From Streptococcus mitis subsp. hohhotensis (GTDB lineage: Bacteria > Bacillota > Bacilli > Lactobacillales > Streptococcaceae), in contig NZ_JPFZ01000015.1 of assembly GCF_000722775.1 (NCBI RefSeq), forward strand, positions 1 to 51,933: a DNA stretch of 51,933 bases, written 5' to 3'. The notes beneath the pieces are model-generated. The model had not been told where the DNA came from. It ran no database searches and saw only the letters and a program-made list of their open reading frames with translations. This document shows, in pieces, positions 36,318-44,882 of the stretch; positions within the stretch are counted from its first letter, which is position 1; every line of letters starts with the position of its first letter. The position numbers and the translations under genes were made by a program.

Positions 36318-37940
36318 TTGCTTACAGTATCTGATGTTTCACTACGTTTTAGTGATCGCAAACTTTTTGATGATGTCAATATCAAATTTACAGAAGGAAA
36401 TACTTATGGATTAATCGGTGCTAATGGTGCCGGAAAATCAACCTTTTTAAAAATTTTAGCTGGAGATATCGAACCTACTACTGGTCACATCTCTCTTGGT
36501 CCAGATGAACGTCTCTCTGTTCTTCGTCAAAATCACTTTGACTATGAAGATGAACGTGCCATTGATGTTGTTATCATGGGAAATGAAAAACTTTATAGCA
36601 TCATGAAGGAGAAAGATGCTATCTACATGAAAGAAGATTTCTCAGATGAGGATGGAGTGCGTGCTGCCGAACTCGAAGGAGAATTTGCCGAGCTTGGGGG
36701 CTGGGAAGCAGAAAGTGAAGCCTCTCAACTACTTCAAAACCTAAACATTCCAGAAGAATTACACTATCAAAACATGAGCGAATTGGCCAACGGTGAGAAA
36801 GTAAAAGTTCTCCTCGCCAAAGCACTTTTTGGTAAACCTGATGTTCTTCTCTTGGACGAGCCTACCAATGGTTTGGATATCCAATCAATTACATGGCTAG
36901 AAGACTTCTTGATTGATTTTGATAACACCGTTATCGTAGTATCCCACGACCGTCACTTCTTAAACAAAGTATGTACTCACATGGCCGACCTTGACTTCGG
37001 AAAAATCAAACTCTATGTCGGAAACTATGATTTCTGGAAGGAATCTTCTGAACTCGCTGCTAAATTGCTAGCAGACCGTAATGCCAAAGCAGAAGAAAAA
37101 ATTAAACAATTGCAAGAATTCGTTGCTCGTTTCTCTGCTAATGCTTCCAAATCAAGACAAGCAACATCACGTAAGAAAATGCTTGATAAGATTGAACTTG
37201 AAGAAATTGTACCATCTAGTCGTAAATATCCATTTATCAACTTTAAAGCGGAACGTGAGATTGGTAATGATCTCTTGACAGTAGAAAATCTAACTGTAAA
37301 GATTGATGGTGAGACTATTTTAGATAATATCAGCTTTATCTTGCGTCCAGGTGATAAGACAGCGCTTATTGGACAAAATGACATCCAAACGACTGCATTA
37401 ATTCGTGCAATCATGGGAGACATTGACTATGAAGGAACTGTCAAGTGGGGAGTGACCACTAGTCAATCTTACCTGCCAAAAGATAACTCAGCAGATTTTG
37501 CAGGAGGAGAGTCAATCCTTGACTGGTTGCGTCAATTCGCAAGTAAAGAAGAAGATGACAATACTTTCCTACGTGGCTTCCTCGGCCGTATGCTCTTCTC
37601 TGGAGATGAGGTTAACAAACCTGTAAATGTCTTGTCAGGAGGAGAAAAAGTTCGTGTCATGCTTTCAAAACTTATGCTCTTGAAATCAAATGTCCTTGTA
37701 CTTGATGATCCAACCAATCACTTGGACTTGGAATCTATCTCAAGCTTGAATGATGGATTAAAAAACTTTAAAGAATCAATCATCTTTGCCAGCCATGACC
37801 ACGAGTTTATTCAAACTCTAGCTAACCATATCATTGTCTTGTCTAAAAATGGCGTCATTGACCGTATCGATGAAACCTATGATGAATTCCTAGAAAATGC
37901 AGAAGTACAAGCAAAAGTTAAAGAACTTTGGAAAGACTAA
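36318..37940 (+). CDS. ABC-F family ATPase (translation factor type, YbiT-like)
   Basis: A 540-residue soluble protein with two ABC domains and no membrane segments. Domain 1 has Walker A GANGAGKS, Walker B VLLLDEPTNGLD and signature MSELANGEKVK. The linker (P-site tRNA-interaction) region is near 240-300. Domain 2 has a modified Walker A (GQNDIQTT instead of GxxGxGKT) but an intact signature LSGGEKVR and Walker B VLVLDDPTNHLD. The degenerate second Walker A is a real oddity visible in the sequence. ABC-F proteins act on the ribosome. The start codon is TTG with AGGAG upstream. Monocistronic. Confidence 0.9.
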   Translation: MLTVSDVSLRFSDRKLFDDVNIKFTEGNTYGLIGANGAGKSTFLKILAGDIEPTTGHISLGPDERLSVLRQNHFDYEDERAIDVVIMGNEKLYSIMKEKDAIYMKEDFSDEDGVRAAELEGEFAELGGWEAESEASQLLQNLNIPEELHYQNMSELANGEKVKVLLAKALFGKPDVLLLDEPTNGLDIQSITWLEDFLIDFDNTVIVVSHDRHFLNKVCTHMADLDFGKIKLYVGNYDFWKESSELAAKLLADRNAKAEEKIKQLQEFVARFSANASKSRQATSRKKMLDKIELEEIVPSSRKYPFINFKAEREIGNDLLTVENLTVKIDGETILDNISFILRPGDKTALIGQNDIQTTALIRAIMGDIDYEGTVKWGVTTSQSYLPKDNSADFAGGESILDWLRQFASKEEDDNTFLRGFLGRMLFSGDEVNKPVNVLSGGEKVRVMLSKLMLLKSNVLVLDDPTNHLDLESISSLNDGLKNFKESIIFASHDHEFIQTLANHIIVLSKNGVIDRIDETYDEFLENAEVQAKVKELWKD

Positions 37941-37950
37941 ATAAAACTTC

Positions 37951-37981
37951 AAAACTCAGTTGGGTTAACCAGCTGAGTTTT
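37951..37981 (+). terminator. Terminator of the ABC-F gene
   Basis: Stem AAAACTCAG / CTGAGTTTT with an inner TGG/CCA pairing, followed by TCTAACATTTT. Confidence 0.8.
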
Positions 37982-38001
37982 CTAACATTTTATGAGGTAA
38001 C

Positions 38002-40545
38002 ATGAAATTATTTTTTAAAACATATTGGACCTATTTTGTTTCCTTTATCATTCCCGTAATCATTATGACAGGAGTATATCTATCTCAAGGTATCTACTGG
38101 GATAGTGACACCTCTCCTCTATTGGGAGATGGCTTTCATCAATACGTTATTTTTGATGTAGCCTTACGAAATATCCTACATGGAAATGGTAGTCTGTTTT
38201 ACACCTTTACAAGTGGCCTCGGATTGAATTTCTATGCCCTATCTAGTTATTACTTGGGTAGTTTCCTTTCACCACTAGTTTACTTTTTTGATCTAACTAA
38301 TATGCCAGATGCTGTCTATCTGACAACTCTCTTAAAATTTGGATTGATTGGTCTGTCAACCTTCTTTAGTTTAAATAAATTATTTAAAAATATTCCGAAA
38401 TCTTTAAAACTAGCTTTATCTACTTCCTATGCTCTGATGAGTTTCACAGTTAGTCAACTAGAGATAAAAACCTGGATAGATGTTTTTATCTTGATTCCTT
38501 TAATTATCACTGGTTTACACCTACTTATAACTGAAAAGAAACTCCTTTTGTACTTTACAAGTCTGTCAATCTTATTTATCCAAAATTATTATTTTGGCTA
38601 TATGACAGTATTGTTTCTTATTTTCTGGTATCTCTGTCAAATTTCTTGGGACTTTAAAACTCGAAAATCATCTTTTCTTGATTTCATAATCACCTCCGTT
38701 TTAGCTGGTATGGCTAGTTTGATTCTGACTCTGCCTACTCTATTTGATTTACAGACACATGGGGAAAAATTAACTGAAATTACAAAGTTTCAAACTGAAA
38801 GTAGCTGGTATCTTGATCTCTTTGCTAAACAATTCATTGGTTCCTTTGACACAACAAAGTATGGGGCCATCCCAATGATTTTTGTTGGACTACTTCCCTT
38901 TATTTTGACCATTTTATTTTTTACGCTGAAATCTATTAAGTTTCACGTGAAACTTATCTATGCAATCTTCTTTGCATTTCTAATTGCAAGCTTTTATATT
39001 GAAGCTCTTGATTTATTTTGGCAAGGCATGCATACTCCAAACATGTTTTTACATCGCTATGCTTGGATTTTCTCCACCTTGTTAATTTACACAGCAGCAG
39101 AAGTCTTAAATCGTCTGAAAGAAATTAAAATCTGGAATTTTTTAGTTTCGCTTTTTCTTGTAGTAGCAGGATTTTTAGCTACCATCTATCTAAAATCACA
39201 TTATTCTTTTTTAACAGATTTGAATATTCTGCTTACTCTTGAATTTTTAGTTGTCTATTCTCTTTTACTCCTTGCAGTTATCAAAAAATTTATCTCTGTA
39301 AATCTATTTGCCATTCTAATCTCTTTATTTATAATGGTTGAAATGAGTTTAAATGCTTCATCTCAAATAGACGGAATTGCTAAGGAATGGGGTTTTGCTT
39401 CTCGAAATGCATATAATCGAGATATCCCAGCTATGGAATCTTTCTCAACATATATTGGAAATCAATTTACTCGTACTGAAAAACTACAAACTCAGACAGG
39501 AAATGACAGTATGAAATTCAACTATAATGGAATCTCTCAATTTTCATCTGTTCGAAATCGTTCAGCAAGCTCTACTTTGGATAAACTTGGTTTTAAATCC
39601 TCTGGGACTAATCTAAATCTCCGTTATGCTAATAATAGTATTTTGGCTGATAGTTTATTTGGCATCCAGTACAATATATCAGAACCCCCTATTGATAAGT
39701 ATGGTTTCCAAGATGTATATCAAAAAGATAATCTTACCCTATATGAAAATCAATTCTCTCTCCCGATTGCCTTTGCTAGTCAATCTGTTTACAATGATGT
39801 CAAGTTCAATGAACATACCTTGGATAATCAGGCCTCATTTTTAAATCAACTTGCTAACGTCGATTTTGATTATTTTTCTCCAATACCTTATGAAAAAACC
39901 GAAAATACTGATGATTTGATTAGTGTTACAAGTTCTTCAAATGAGGATGCAGAAATCCAGTATCAAATTGAAGTACCAGAAAACAGCCAAGTTTATCTTT
40001 CTTTCACAAATCTTCACTTTTCTAATGATAAACAAAAGAAGGTTGACATCCTTGTAAATGGTGAAAAAAAGACTTTTACAACTGATAATGTCTTCTCCTT
40101 CTTTAATCTAGGCTATACAAAAGAGAAAAAGACTTTCAATATCAATGTTAGTTTTCCTGGAAATTCACAAGTATCATTTGAATCTCCTACCTTCTATCGT
40201 TTAGATACCAAAACTTTCACCGAGGCAATTCAAAAAATTAAAGAACAGCCTGTAACAGTATCAACTTCTAAAAACAAGGTTTTTGCTACATATGATGTCA
40301 AACAAGATACGTCGATTTTCTTCACCATTCCTTATGACAAAGGTTGGTCTGCCTACCAAGATGGTAAGAAAATAGAAATTAAACAAGCTCAAACTGGCTT
40401 TATGAAAGTTGATGTTCCTAAGGGGAAAGGAACTATTACACTTTCCTTCATTCCCAATGGTTTTATTACTGGATCAATCTGTTCCTTTACTTCACTTTTA
40501 CTATTTGGAATTTATAATCACAGAAGAAAGTCATCTAAGACCTAA
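38002..40545 (+). CDS. YfhO family membrane protein
   Basis: An 847-residue protein with about a dozen transmembrane helices in its N-terminal 450 residues, including the family stretch GDGFHQYVIFDVALRNILHG and YALSSYYLGSFLSPLV near 45-95. A large extracellular beta-rich C-terminal part (about 455-820) and a final transmembrane helix follow. YfhO proteins belong to the GT-C glycosyltransferase superfamily; the Bacillus member glycosylates lipoteichoic acid. A similar role here is inferred. It has its own ATG with a TGAGGTAA ribosome site, starts 20 bp after the ABC-F terminator, and contains a parS site in codons near 315. Confidence 0.9.
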   Translation: MKLFFKTYWTYFVSFIIPVIIMTGVYLSQGIYWDSDTSPLLGDGFHQYVIFDVALRNILHGNGSLFYTFTSGLGLNFYALSSYYLGSFLSPLVYFFDLTNMPDAVYLTTLLKFGLIGLSTFFSLNKLFKNIPKSLKLALSTSYALMSFTVSQLEIKTWIDVFILIPLIITGLHLLITEKKLLLYFTSLSILFIQNYYFGYMTVLFLIFWYLCQISWDFKTRKSSFLDFIITSVLAGMASLILTLPTLFDLQTHGEKLTEITKFQTESSWYLDLFAKQFIGSFDTTKYGAIPMIFVGLLPFILTILFFTLKSIKFHVKLIYAIFFAFLIASFYIEALDLFWQGMHTPNMFLHRYAWIFSTLLIYTAAEVLNRLKEIKIWNFLVSLFLVVAGFLATIYLKSHYSFLTDLNILLTLEFLVVYSLLLLAVIKKFISVNLFAILISLFIMVEMSLNASSQIDGIAKEWGFASRNAYNRDIPAMESFSTYIGNQFTRTEKLQTQTGNDSMKFNYNGISQFSSVRNRSASSTLDKLGFKSSGTNLNLRYANNSILADSLFGIQYNISEPPIDKYGFQDVYQKDNLTLYENQFSLPIAFASQSVYNDVKFNEHTLDNQASFLNQLANVDFDYFSPIPYEKTENTDDLISVTSSSNEDAEIQYQIEVPENSQVYLSFTNLHFSNDKQKKVDILVNGEKKTFTTDNVFSFFNLGYTKEKKTFNINVSFPGNSQVSFESPTFYRLDTKTFTEAIQKIKEQPVTVSTSKNKVFATYDVKQDTSIFFTIPYDKGWSAYQDGKKIEIKQAQTGFMKVDVPKGKGTITLSFIPNGFITGSICSFTSLLLFGIYNHRRKSSKT
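38939..38954. other. parS site (ParB-binding centromere) within the YfhO gene
   Basis: AGTTTCACGTGAAACT is a perfect 16-bp palindrome (18 bp with the flanking A and T) matching the parS core TTTCACGTGAAA. It is about 10 kb from oriC and 11 kb from the ecfA1 parS. Confidence 0.88.
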
Positions 40546-40576
40546 AAAATCGACCAGTTAATCGGTCGATTTTTTT
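40544..40576. terminator. Bidirectional terminator between the YfhO and YhgE genes
   Basis: AAAAAATCGACC and GGTCGATTTTTT pair around AGTTAATC, with T-runs both ways. The YhgE stop codon lies within the right flank. Confidence 0.9.
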
Positions 40577-43217
40577 AATCTTCTTCCATTTTCTTAGGTT
40601 GATAGGCTAGCATACCTAAACCAGTAAATAGGGCTAATATCACAACAAGGAAAATGACTTGATGATGAATATTTCCTGTCATAGAAATTGTTTGTCGTAA
40701 TCCCGAAACTGAATAACTCATTGGTAACCAAGGATTAATGGCTCTAAAGAAATCATTTGTCAAGGCAAGTGGATAAGTACCTGCACTTGATGCTAACTGT
40801 AATAAAAGCAAAATAAGAGAAAAGAAAGCTCCTATACGGCTATTCCATGTTGTTAAAGCGGTCACCATGGACATAAATACTAAACTTGTTAGGATAATGA
40901 GAATAAGTGTTCTCATCTCATGATTTGCAGTTAAACCAATAAGATGAACTCCTCCATATACCAAAACTCCTGCTAAAACAGCTATAATACCATTTATTTC
41001 AGCTCGAGATTTCAACCAAGCCCAACGGCTCTCTGGATGACGTCCTGAAGGCAACTTCGCAAAGATCATATTCGTTGATATTGCTGCAACAAAGAGAGCA
41101 ACTGATATCATATAAGGAGCCATTGCAATTCCATTTACAGGAACTTGGTCATTGTCAGTTTTGGAGAGACTGAGAGGATTTGACAAAATCTCTGCATTTT
41201 TAGATTCTGTTGATGCTGACTTGAGTTGATCACTAGCATTACCTATTCCTTGTCCCAAAGAAGCAACTCCTGACTGTAAATCTTCCAATCCAGAAGTTAA
41301 CTTTGTTCCACCTTCTGCTAGTTTCCCAGCTCCATCTGCCAATTTATTAGCTCCACTTTCTAATTGAGAAGCACCTGAAATTAACTGACTGGATTTGTCA
41401 GCTAGTTGGCTAGATCCTGACTGCAATTTATCAACTCCTGCTATCAATTCTTGACTCTTTCGATTCAATTGATTGGAGCCAGTTGATAATTTTTCAATAC
41501 TAGACACTAATTTTGGAGTTTTTTCAACTAATTGACCAACTCCTGCTGTCAAGTTAGAAGATTTTTGTGTCAAGGTAGTTGATCCTGAAACTAATTGGTT
41601 CAAACTACCTGTCAAGGTGGTATTTTTTTCACTTAGTTGACTTGCGCCTTGAGAAACTTTATCAACACCTGTAGTATATGCATTTACACCTGATGCAATC
41701 GATTGACTAGCAGGAACTAATTTGCTAGTAACAGCTCCTTGTATCTCTGTTAATCCACTTGACAATCCTGTCAAAGAGGTAGAAGCAAGCGGTAATACTT
41801 GATTAGCTTGATTTTTTAATGTCGAAAGATTTGAAGATTGATTTTGTAAGTTTTCTAAACTTCCCTGTAAACCTTGTACTAAAGCTACAATTGACTGAGC
41901 CGATTGAATACTATCAGTCGAATTTTGAGATACAGAAGCTCTTATCTCAGCTTGTTGCTCACTTGTCAATGATTGATAAGCTGCTGTCGATTGAATATTT
42001 GCTAATGTAGTTGCTTTTTCAGACTGAGCACTTGCTAACATTTGATTAGAAAGAGATGCTATACTTGATAAAACAGAATCTAATTGTTTTGTATCTCCAA
42101 CATCAATATTTTGAATAGCTTGATTTAACTGATTTAGACCTGAAGATAATTGATTAATTTGATCTTTTTTCCCAGACGAAGCATCTAACTTGCTAGAAAG
42201 TTGTTGAATCCCTTCACTTAATTTCCCCACCTCCATTCGAAGTGCAGCTGATTGACTAGATAACTGATTAGCACCTGTTGCAAGATTTCCCACTCCATTT
42301 GTATAAGCACTAACACCAGATGAAAATTGATTAAGACCAGCATTAAGCTGAGAAACACCGCCAGTATAGGACTCTACACCAGTATATAACTGATTGATTC
42401 CCCTTACTAATTCAGGACTTTTAGAAGATAATTGACCTAATCCGTTATCTAATTGACTCACTGCACCAGTATATGTAACTAAACCACTATTAAAATTCCC
42501 TAAGCCAAGATGAAGTTGTTCGACACCAGAAACATAAGAGGATAATCCTCTAGTAAACTGCTCCGTTCCATTTGAAAATGTTAAACTTGAAGCTGCTAAA
42601 GAGTGTAGGTTGGTAGTTAATGTTTGACTTCCTGCCACTAACTGATTCGCTCCATCAGTTAATTTTTCACTACCAGAAGCTGCTTGACTCATACCATCCT
42701 TTAAATCAATCATTTTGTTAAATAAGGCTTTAGTATAGGTCTCAGTTACATTTGTAGAAACATTCTGCTTCAATTGTGTCATCGCAGAATCGCTCATCTT
42801 GCTGGCAATAAAGCTATGACCACTTGAAGTCTGATAATCAATTTGCATTTGCTCTGGATGATCCGTTAAAATAGAAGCTGCTTTTTCAGATAAATCACTG
42901 GGTAAAGTCACTACCATATAGTAATCGCCATCTTCCAATCCCTTCTTTCCTTCATCTTCATCCACGAAATGAAAATCCAAGGTTTTATTTTCTTTTAAAT
43001 TGGACACCATGTCTTTTCCTATTGCCATAGTATTACCATTATAGGAAGCCTCTTTATCATTATTGACAACTGCCACAGGTAAGTCAGACAATTGCCCATA
43101 TGGATCCCACATTGATGACAAAAATATGATATTGTACAGAGCTGGAATAAGAGAAATCCCTATCATGACAATAATAAAGGTTGGTTTTTTAAAAATTGCT
43201 TTCCATTCTTTAAACAT
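40575..43217 (-). CDS. YhgE/Pip-domain membrane protein, long form with repeats
   Basis: About 880 residues. There is an N-terminal membrane helix (about 13-35), then a long extracellular region, then at least five C-terminal helices (about 700-880) of ABC2-type permease appearance. The extracellular part has many repeats of the type LSSGxxQLxxG (about 150-640), which predict a long helical rod. This is the architecture of YhgE/Pip (phage infection protein) and of the EsaA-like accessory component of type VII secretion. No other T7SS genes are nearby, so YhgE is preferred. The start at 43217 has GGAGA upstream; the in-frame ATG at 43238 lies inside the operator. It is probably repressed by the divergent TetR gene. 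Confidence 0.88.
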   Translation of the reverse strand: MFKEWKAIFKKPTFIIVMIGISLIPALYNIIFLSSMWDPYGQLSDLPVAVVNNDKEASYNGNTMAIGKDMVSNLKENKTLDFHFVDEDEGKKGLEDGDYYMVVTLPSDLSEKAASILTDHPEQMQIDYQTSSGHSFIASKMSDSAMTQLKQNVSTNVTETYTKALFNKMIDLKDGMSQAASGSEKLTDGANQLVAGSQTLTTNLHSLAASSLTFSNGTEQFTRGLSSYVSGVEQLHLGLGNFNSGLVTYTGAVSQLDNGLGQLSSKSPELVRGINQLYTGVESYTGGVSQLNAGLNQFSSGVSAYTNGVGNLATGANQLSSQSAALRMEVGKLSEGIQQLSSKLDASSGKKDQINQLSSGLNQLNQAIQNIDVGDTKQLDSVLSSIASLSNQMLASAQSEKATTLANIQSTAAYQSLTSEQQAEIRASVSQNSTDSIQSAQSIVALVQGLQGSLENLQNQSSNLSTLKNQANQVLPLASTSLTGLSSGLTEIQGAVTSKLVPASQSIASGVNAYTTGVDKVSQGASQLSEKNTTLTGSLNQLVSGSTTLTQKSSNLTAGVGQLVEKTPKLVSSIEKLSTGSNQLNRKSQELIAGVDKLQSGSSQLADKSSQLISGASQLESGANKLADGAGKLAEGGTKLTSGLEDLQSGVASLGQGIGNASDQLKSASTESKNAEILSNPLSLSKTDNDQVPVNGIAMAPYMISVALFVAAISTNMIFAKLPSGRHPESRWAWLKSRAEINGIIAVLAGVLVYGGVHLIGLTANHEMRTLILIILTSLVFMSMVTALTTWNSRIGAFFSLILLLLQLASSAGTYPLALTNDFFRAINPWLPMSYSVSGLRQTISMTGNIHHQVIFLVVILALFTGLGMLAYQPKKMEED

Positions 43218-43230
43218 AGTTTCTCCTTTT

Positions 43231-43247
43231 TTAAACATATTGTCTAA
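43231..43247. promoter_or_regulatory. TetR operator copy 1 (YhgE side)
   Basis: TTAAAC-ATATT-GTCTAA differs from the perfect palindrome at 43308 by one base in the arm and one in the centre. It lies between the -10 and the ribosome site of the YhgE gene. Confidence 0.7.
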
Positions 43248-43263
43248 AATTTTGATATAATAG

Positions 43264-43291
43264 ATTATACAATAAAAAATCTAAATTACAA
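43264..43291 (-). promoter_or_regulatory. Promoter of the YhgE gene
   Basis: On the minus strand TTGTAA (43291-43286), a 16-bp spacer and TATAAT (43269-43264). Confidence 0.65.
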
Positions 43292-43307
43292 GATAAAAAA
43301 TCCATTT

Positions 43308-43324
43308 TTAGACATATAGTCTAA
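43308..43324. promoter_or_regulatory. TetR operator copy 2 (tetR side)
   Basis: The perfect palindrome TTAGAC-ATATA-GTCTAA lies 20 bp upstream of the regulator's ATG. It contains a TATAGT that may be the regulator's own -10, so autorepression is likely. Confidence 0.75.
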
Positions 43325-43344
43325 TTTGTTTACAAGGAGGAAAT

Positions 43345-43887
43345 ATGAAAGAAAGTAACAAACGCTTAAAAACAAAGCGAACTATTGAAAATGCTATGGT
43401 ACAATTACTGATTGAACAGCCATTTGATCAAATTTCTACTGTCAAGTTAGCAGAAAAAGCCGGAATTAGTCGTTCCAGCTTCTATACTCACTATAAGGAT
43501 AAGTATGATATGATTGAGCACTATCAAAGCAAGCTATTTCATACATTTGAATATATTTTTCAAAAACATGCTCATCACAAAAGAGATGCTATTTTAGAAG
43601 TCTTTGAATATCTAGAGTCAGAACCACTTCTGGCTGCCCTTCTTTCTGAAAATGGGACCAAAGAAATCCAAAATTTCTTAAGAAATAAACTTCATATCAT
43701 GCTCAGTACAGATTTACAAAAGCAATTTATGCAACTGAATTTCAATACCACTGAATTAGAATATAGTAGCATCTATCTAACTCATGCACTTTTTGGTGTC
43801 TGTCAAACTTGGATTGCACATGGAAAAAAAGAAAGTCCTCAAGAAATAACAGACTTCCTTATGAAGATGCTTGGTGATACAAATTGA
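43345..43887 (+). CDS. TetR/AcrR family transcriptional regulator
   Basis: A 180-residue repressor. The N-terminal helix-turn-helix (about 8-55) has TIENAMVQLLIEQPFDQISTVKLAEKAGISRSSFYTHYKDKYDMIEHY, typical TetR_N. The C-terminal all-helical ligand domain has a TetR_C (YhgE-linked) look (LTHALFGVCQTWIAHGKKESP). It is divergent from the YhgE/Pip gene; two matching 17-bp palindromes in the 127-bp intergenic region are the likely operators. The ribosome site AAGGAGG precedes the ATG. The inducer is unknown. Confidence 0.92.
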   Translation: MKESNKRLKTKRTIENAMVQLLIEQPFDQISTVKLAEKAGISRSSFYTHYKDKYDMIEHYQSKLFHTFEYIFQKHAHHKRDAILEVFEYLESEPLLAALLSENGTKEIQNFLRNKLHIMLSTDLQKQFMQLNFNTTELEYSSIYLTHALFGVCQTWIAHGKKESPQEITDFLMKMLGDTN

Positions 43888-43895
43888 TACAAAAA

Positions 43896-43920
43896 GAGGA
43901 ACACAGTTGTGTTCCCTTTT
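43896..43920. terminator. Terminator between the tetR gene and the tRNA-Asn gene
   Basis: GGAACAC / GTGTTCC stem with loop AGTT, followed by CTTTTATC on the plus strand and CTTTTTG on the minus strand. It can serve both converging transcripts. Confidence 0.8.
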
Positions 43921-43927
43921 ATCTATA

Positions 43928-44001
43928 CTCCGCCAGTAGGACTCGAACCTACGACATCATGATTAACAGTCATGCGCTACTACCAACTGAGCTATGGCGG
44001 A
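43928..44001 (-). tRNA. tRNA-Asn (anticodon GTT)
   Basis: A 74-nt cloverleaf on the minus strand. The acceptor TCCGCCA pairs with TGGCGGA, the anticodon stem-loop is CATGA-CTGTTAA-TCATG, and the T-arm has GGTTCGAGTCC. No encoded CCA. It is cotranscribed with tRNA-Glu, 5 bp upstream. Confidence 0.95.
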
Positions 44002-44006
44002 TAAAA

Positions 44007-44078
44007 TAGTCCGTACGGGATTCGAACCCGTGTTACCGCCGTGAAAAGGCGGTGTCTTAACCCCTTGACCAACGGACC
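44007..44078 (-). tRNA. tRNA-Glu (anticodon TTC)
   Basis: A 72-nt cloverleaf on the minus strand. The acceptor GGTCCGT pairs with ACGGACT, the anticodon stem ACCGC/GCGGT encloses CTTTTCA with anticodon TTC, and the T-arm has GGTTCGAATCC. No encoded CCA. Confidence 0.95.
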
Positions 44079-44101
44079 TTCTATCTGTAGCAGATATAAC
44101 C

Positions 44102-44129
44102 ATTATATCAATTTCTTACTAATTGTCAA
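44102..44129 (-). promoter_or_regulatory. Promoter of the tRNA-Glu/tRNA-Asn unit
   Basis: On the minus strand TTGACA (44129-44124), a 16-bp spacer and TATAAT (44107-44102). The -35 directly abuts the comE stop codon, and no terminator separates comE from the tRNAs. Confidence 0.8.
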
Positions 44130-44882
44130 TCACTTTTGAGATTTTTTCTCTAGAATATCTTTTAATTTTCTAATTTTTAATCTTGAAATAGGACAACGAT
44201 GGTCTTCATAGAAAACAATTTCTAGATTTTTTCGATCAATTTCTCTAATATTGCCTATATTTACCAAAAATGACTTATGAGGAGAATAAAATCGCTGAGT
44301 ATGTTTGTCCTTTTCCTGAATATCTGTCATTGTTCCATAGAACTCTTTTGCAAAATTCTTACCAATAATGCGTAATTTATGAGAGACACCTGTCGTTTCA
44401 ATATACAAAATATCATGGTAAGGAATTTTTAAATCATTTCCCTTGTAATTGTAATCAAAATAATCTACAACATCTTCATTTTCAAGTAACATACTCTTCG
44501 TGTAGAAAATATTTTGCTCAATTCTCTTCTTAAACATCTCATCATTGATATCCTTATCAACAAAATCTAGGGCTGATACCTGGTATTTATAGGTTAGAGT
44601 CGCAAACTCTGATCGACTGGTGATAAAGACGATAATAGCGTAGGGATTGTAATGACGAATGAGCTGAGCAACCTCAAATCCTTTTTTCTCAATTCCATGA
44701 ATATCGATATCTAGGAAATAAAGCTGATTTACTTCATCATTTTCAATGTATTCTTCAAATTCACGGACTTTTCCTGTTGTCTTGTATGATATTGGAATAT
44801 TCGATTCTATCGAAATTTCATCCAATATTCTTTCTAGTCTCACTTGATGTTCAATAACATCCTCTAAAATTAAAACTTTCAT
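44130..44882 (-). CDS. comE: Competence response regulator ComE
   Basis: A 250-residue response regulator. The receiver domain (about 1-125) has phospho-acceptor Asp58 in YFLDIDIHG. The C-terminal LytTR DNA-binding domain (about 140-245) has YHDILYIETTGVSHKLRI and SPHKSFLVNIGNIREIDR. Phosphorylated by ComD, it activates comCDE and comX by binding paired nonamers, which are visible upstream of comC. It overlaps the comD stop by 4 nt. The following tRNA promoter starts immediately after its stop. Confidence 0.97.
   Translation of the reverse strand: MKVLILEDVIEHQVRLERILDEISIESNIPISYKTTGKVREFEEYIENDEVNQLYFLDIDIHGIEKKGFEVAQLIRHYNPYAIIVFITSRSEFATLTYKYQVSALDFVDKDINDEMFKKRIEQNIFYTKSMLLENEDVVDYFDYNYKGNDLKIPYHDILYIETTGVSHKLRIIGKNFAKEFYGTMTDIQEKDKHTQRFYSPHKSFLVNIGNIREIDRKNLEIVFYEDHRCPISRLKIRKLKDILEKKSQK

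Noticed and set aside
40575-43217. EsaA-like component of a type VII secretion system
   Set aside because: The repeat-rich extracellular region would fit, but no EssA, EssB, EssC, EsxA or LXG genes are nearby and a TetR gene is divergent, which fits YhgE/Pip better.
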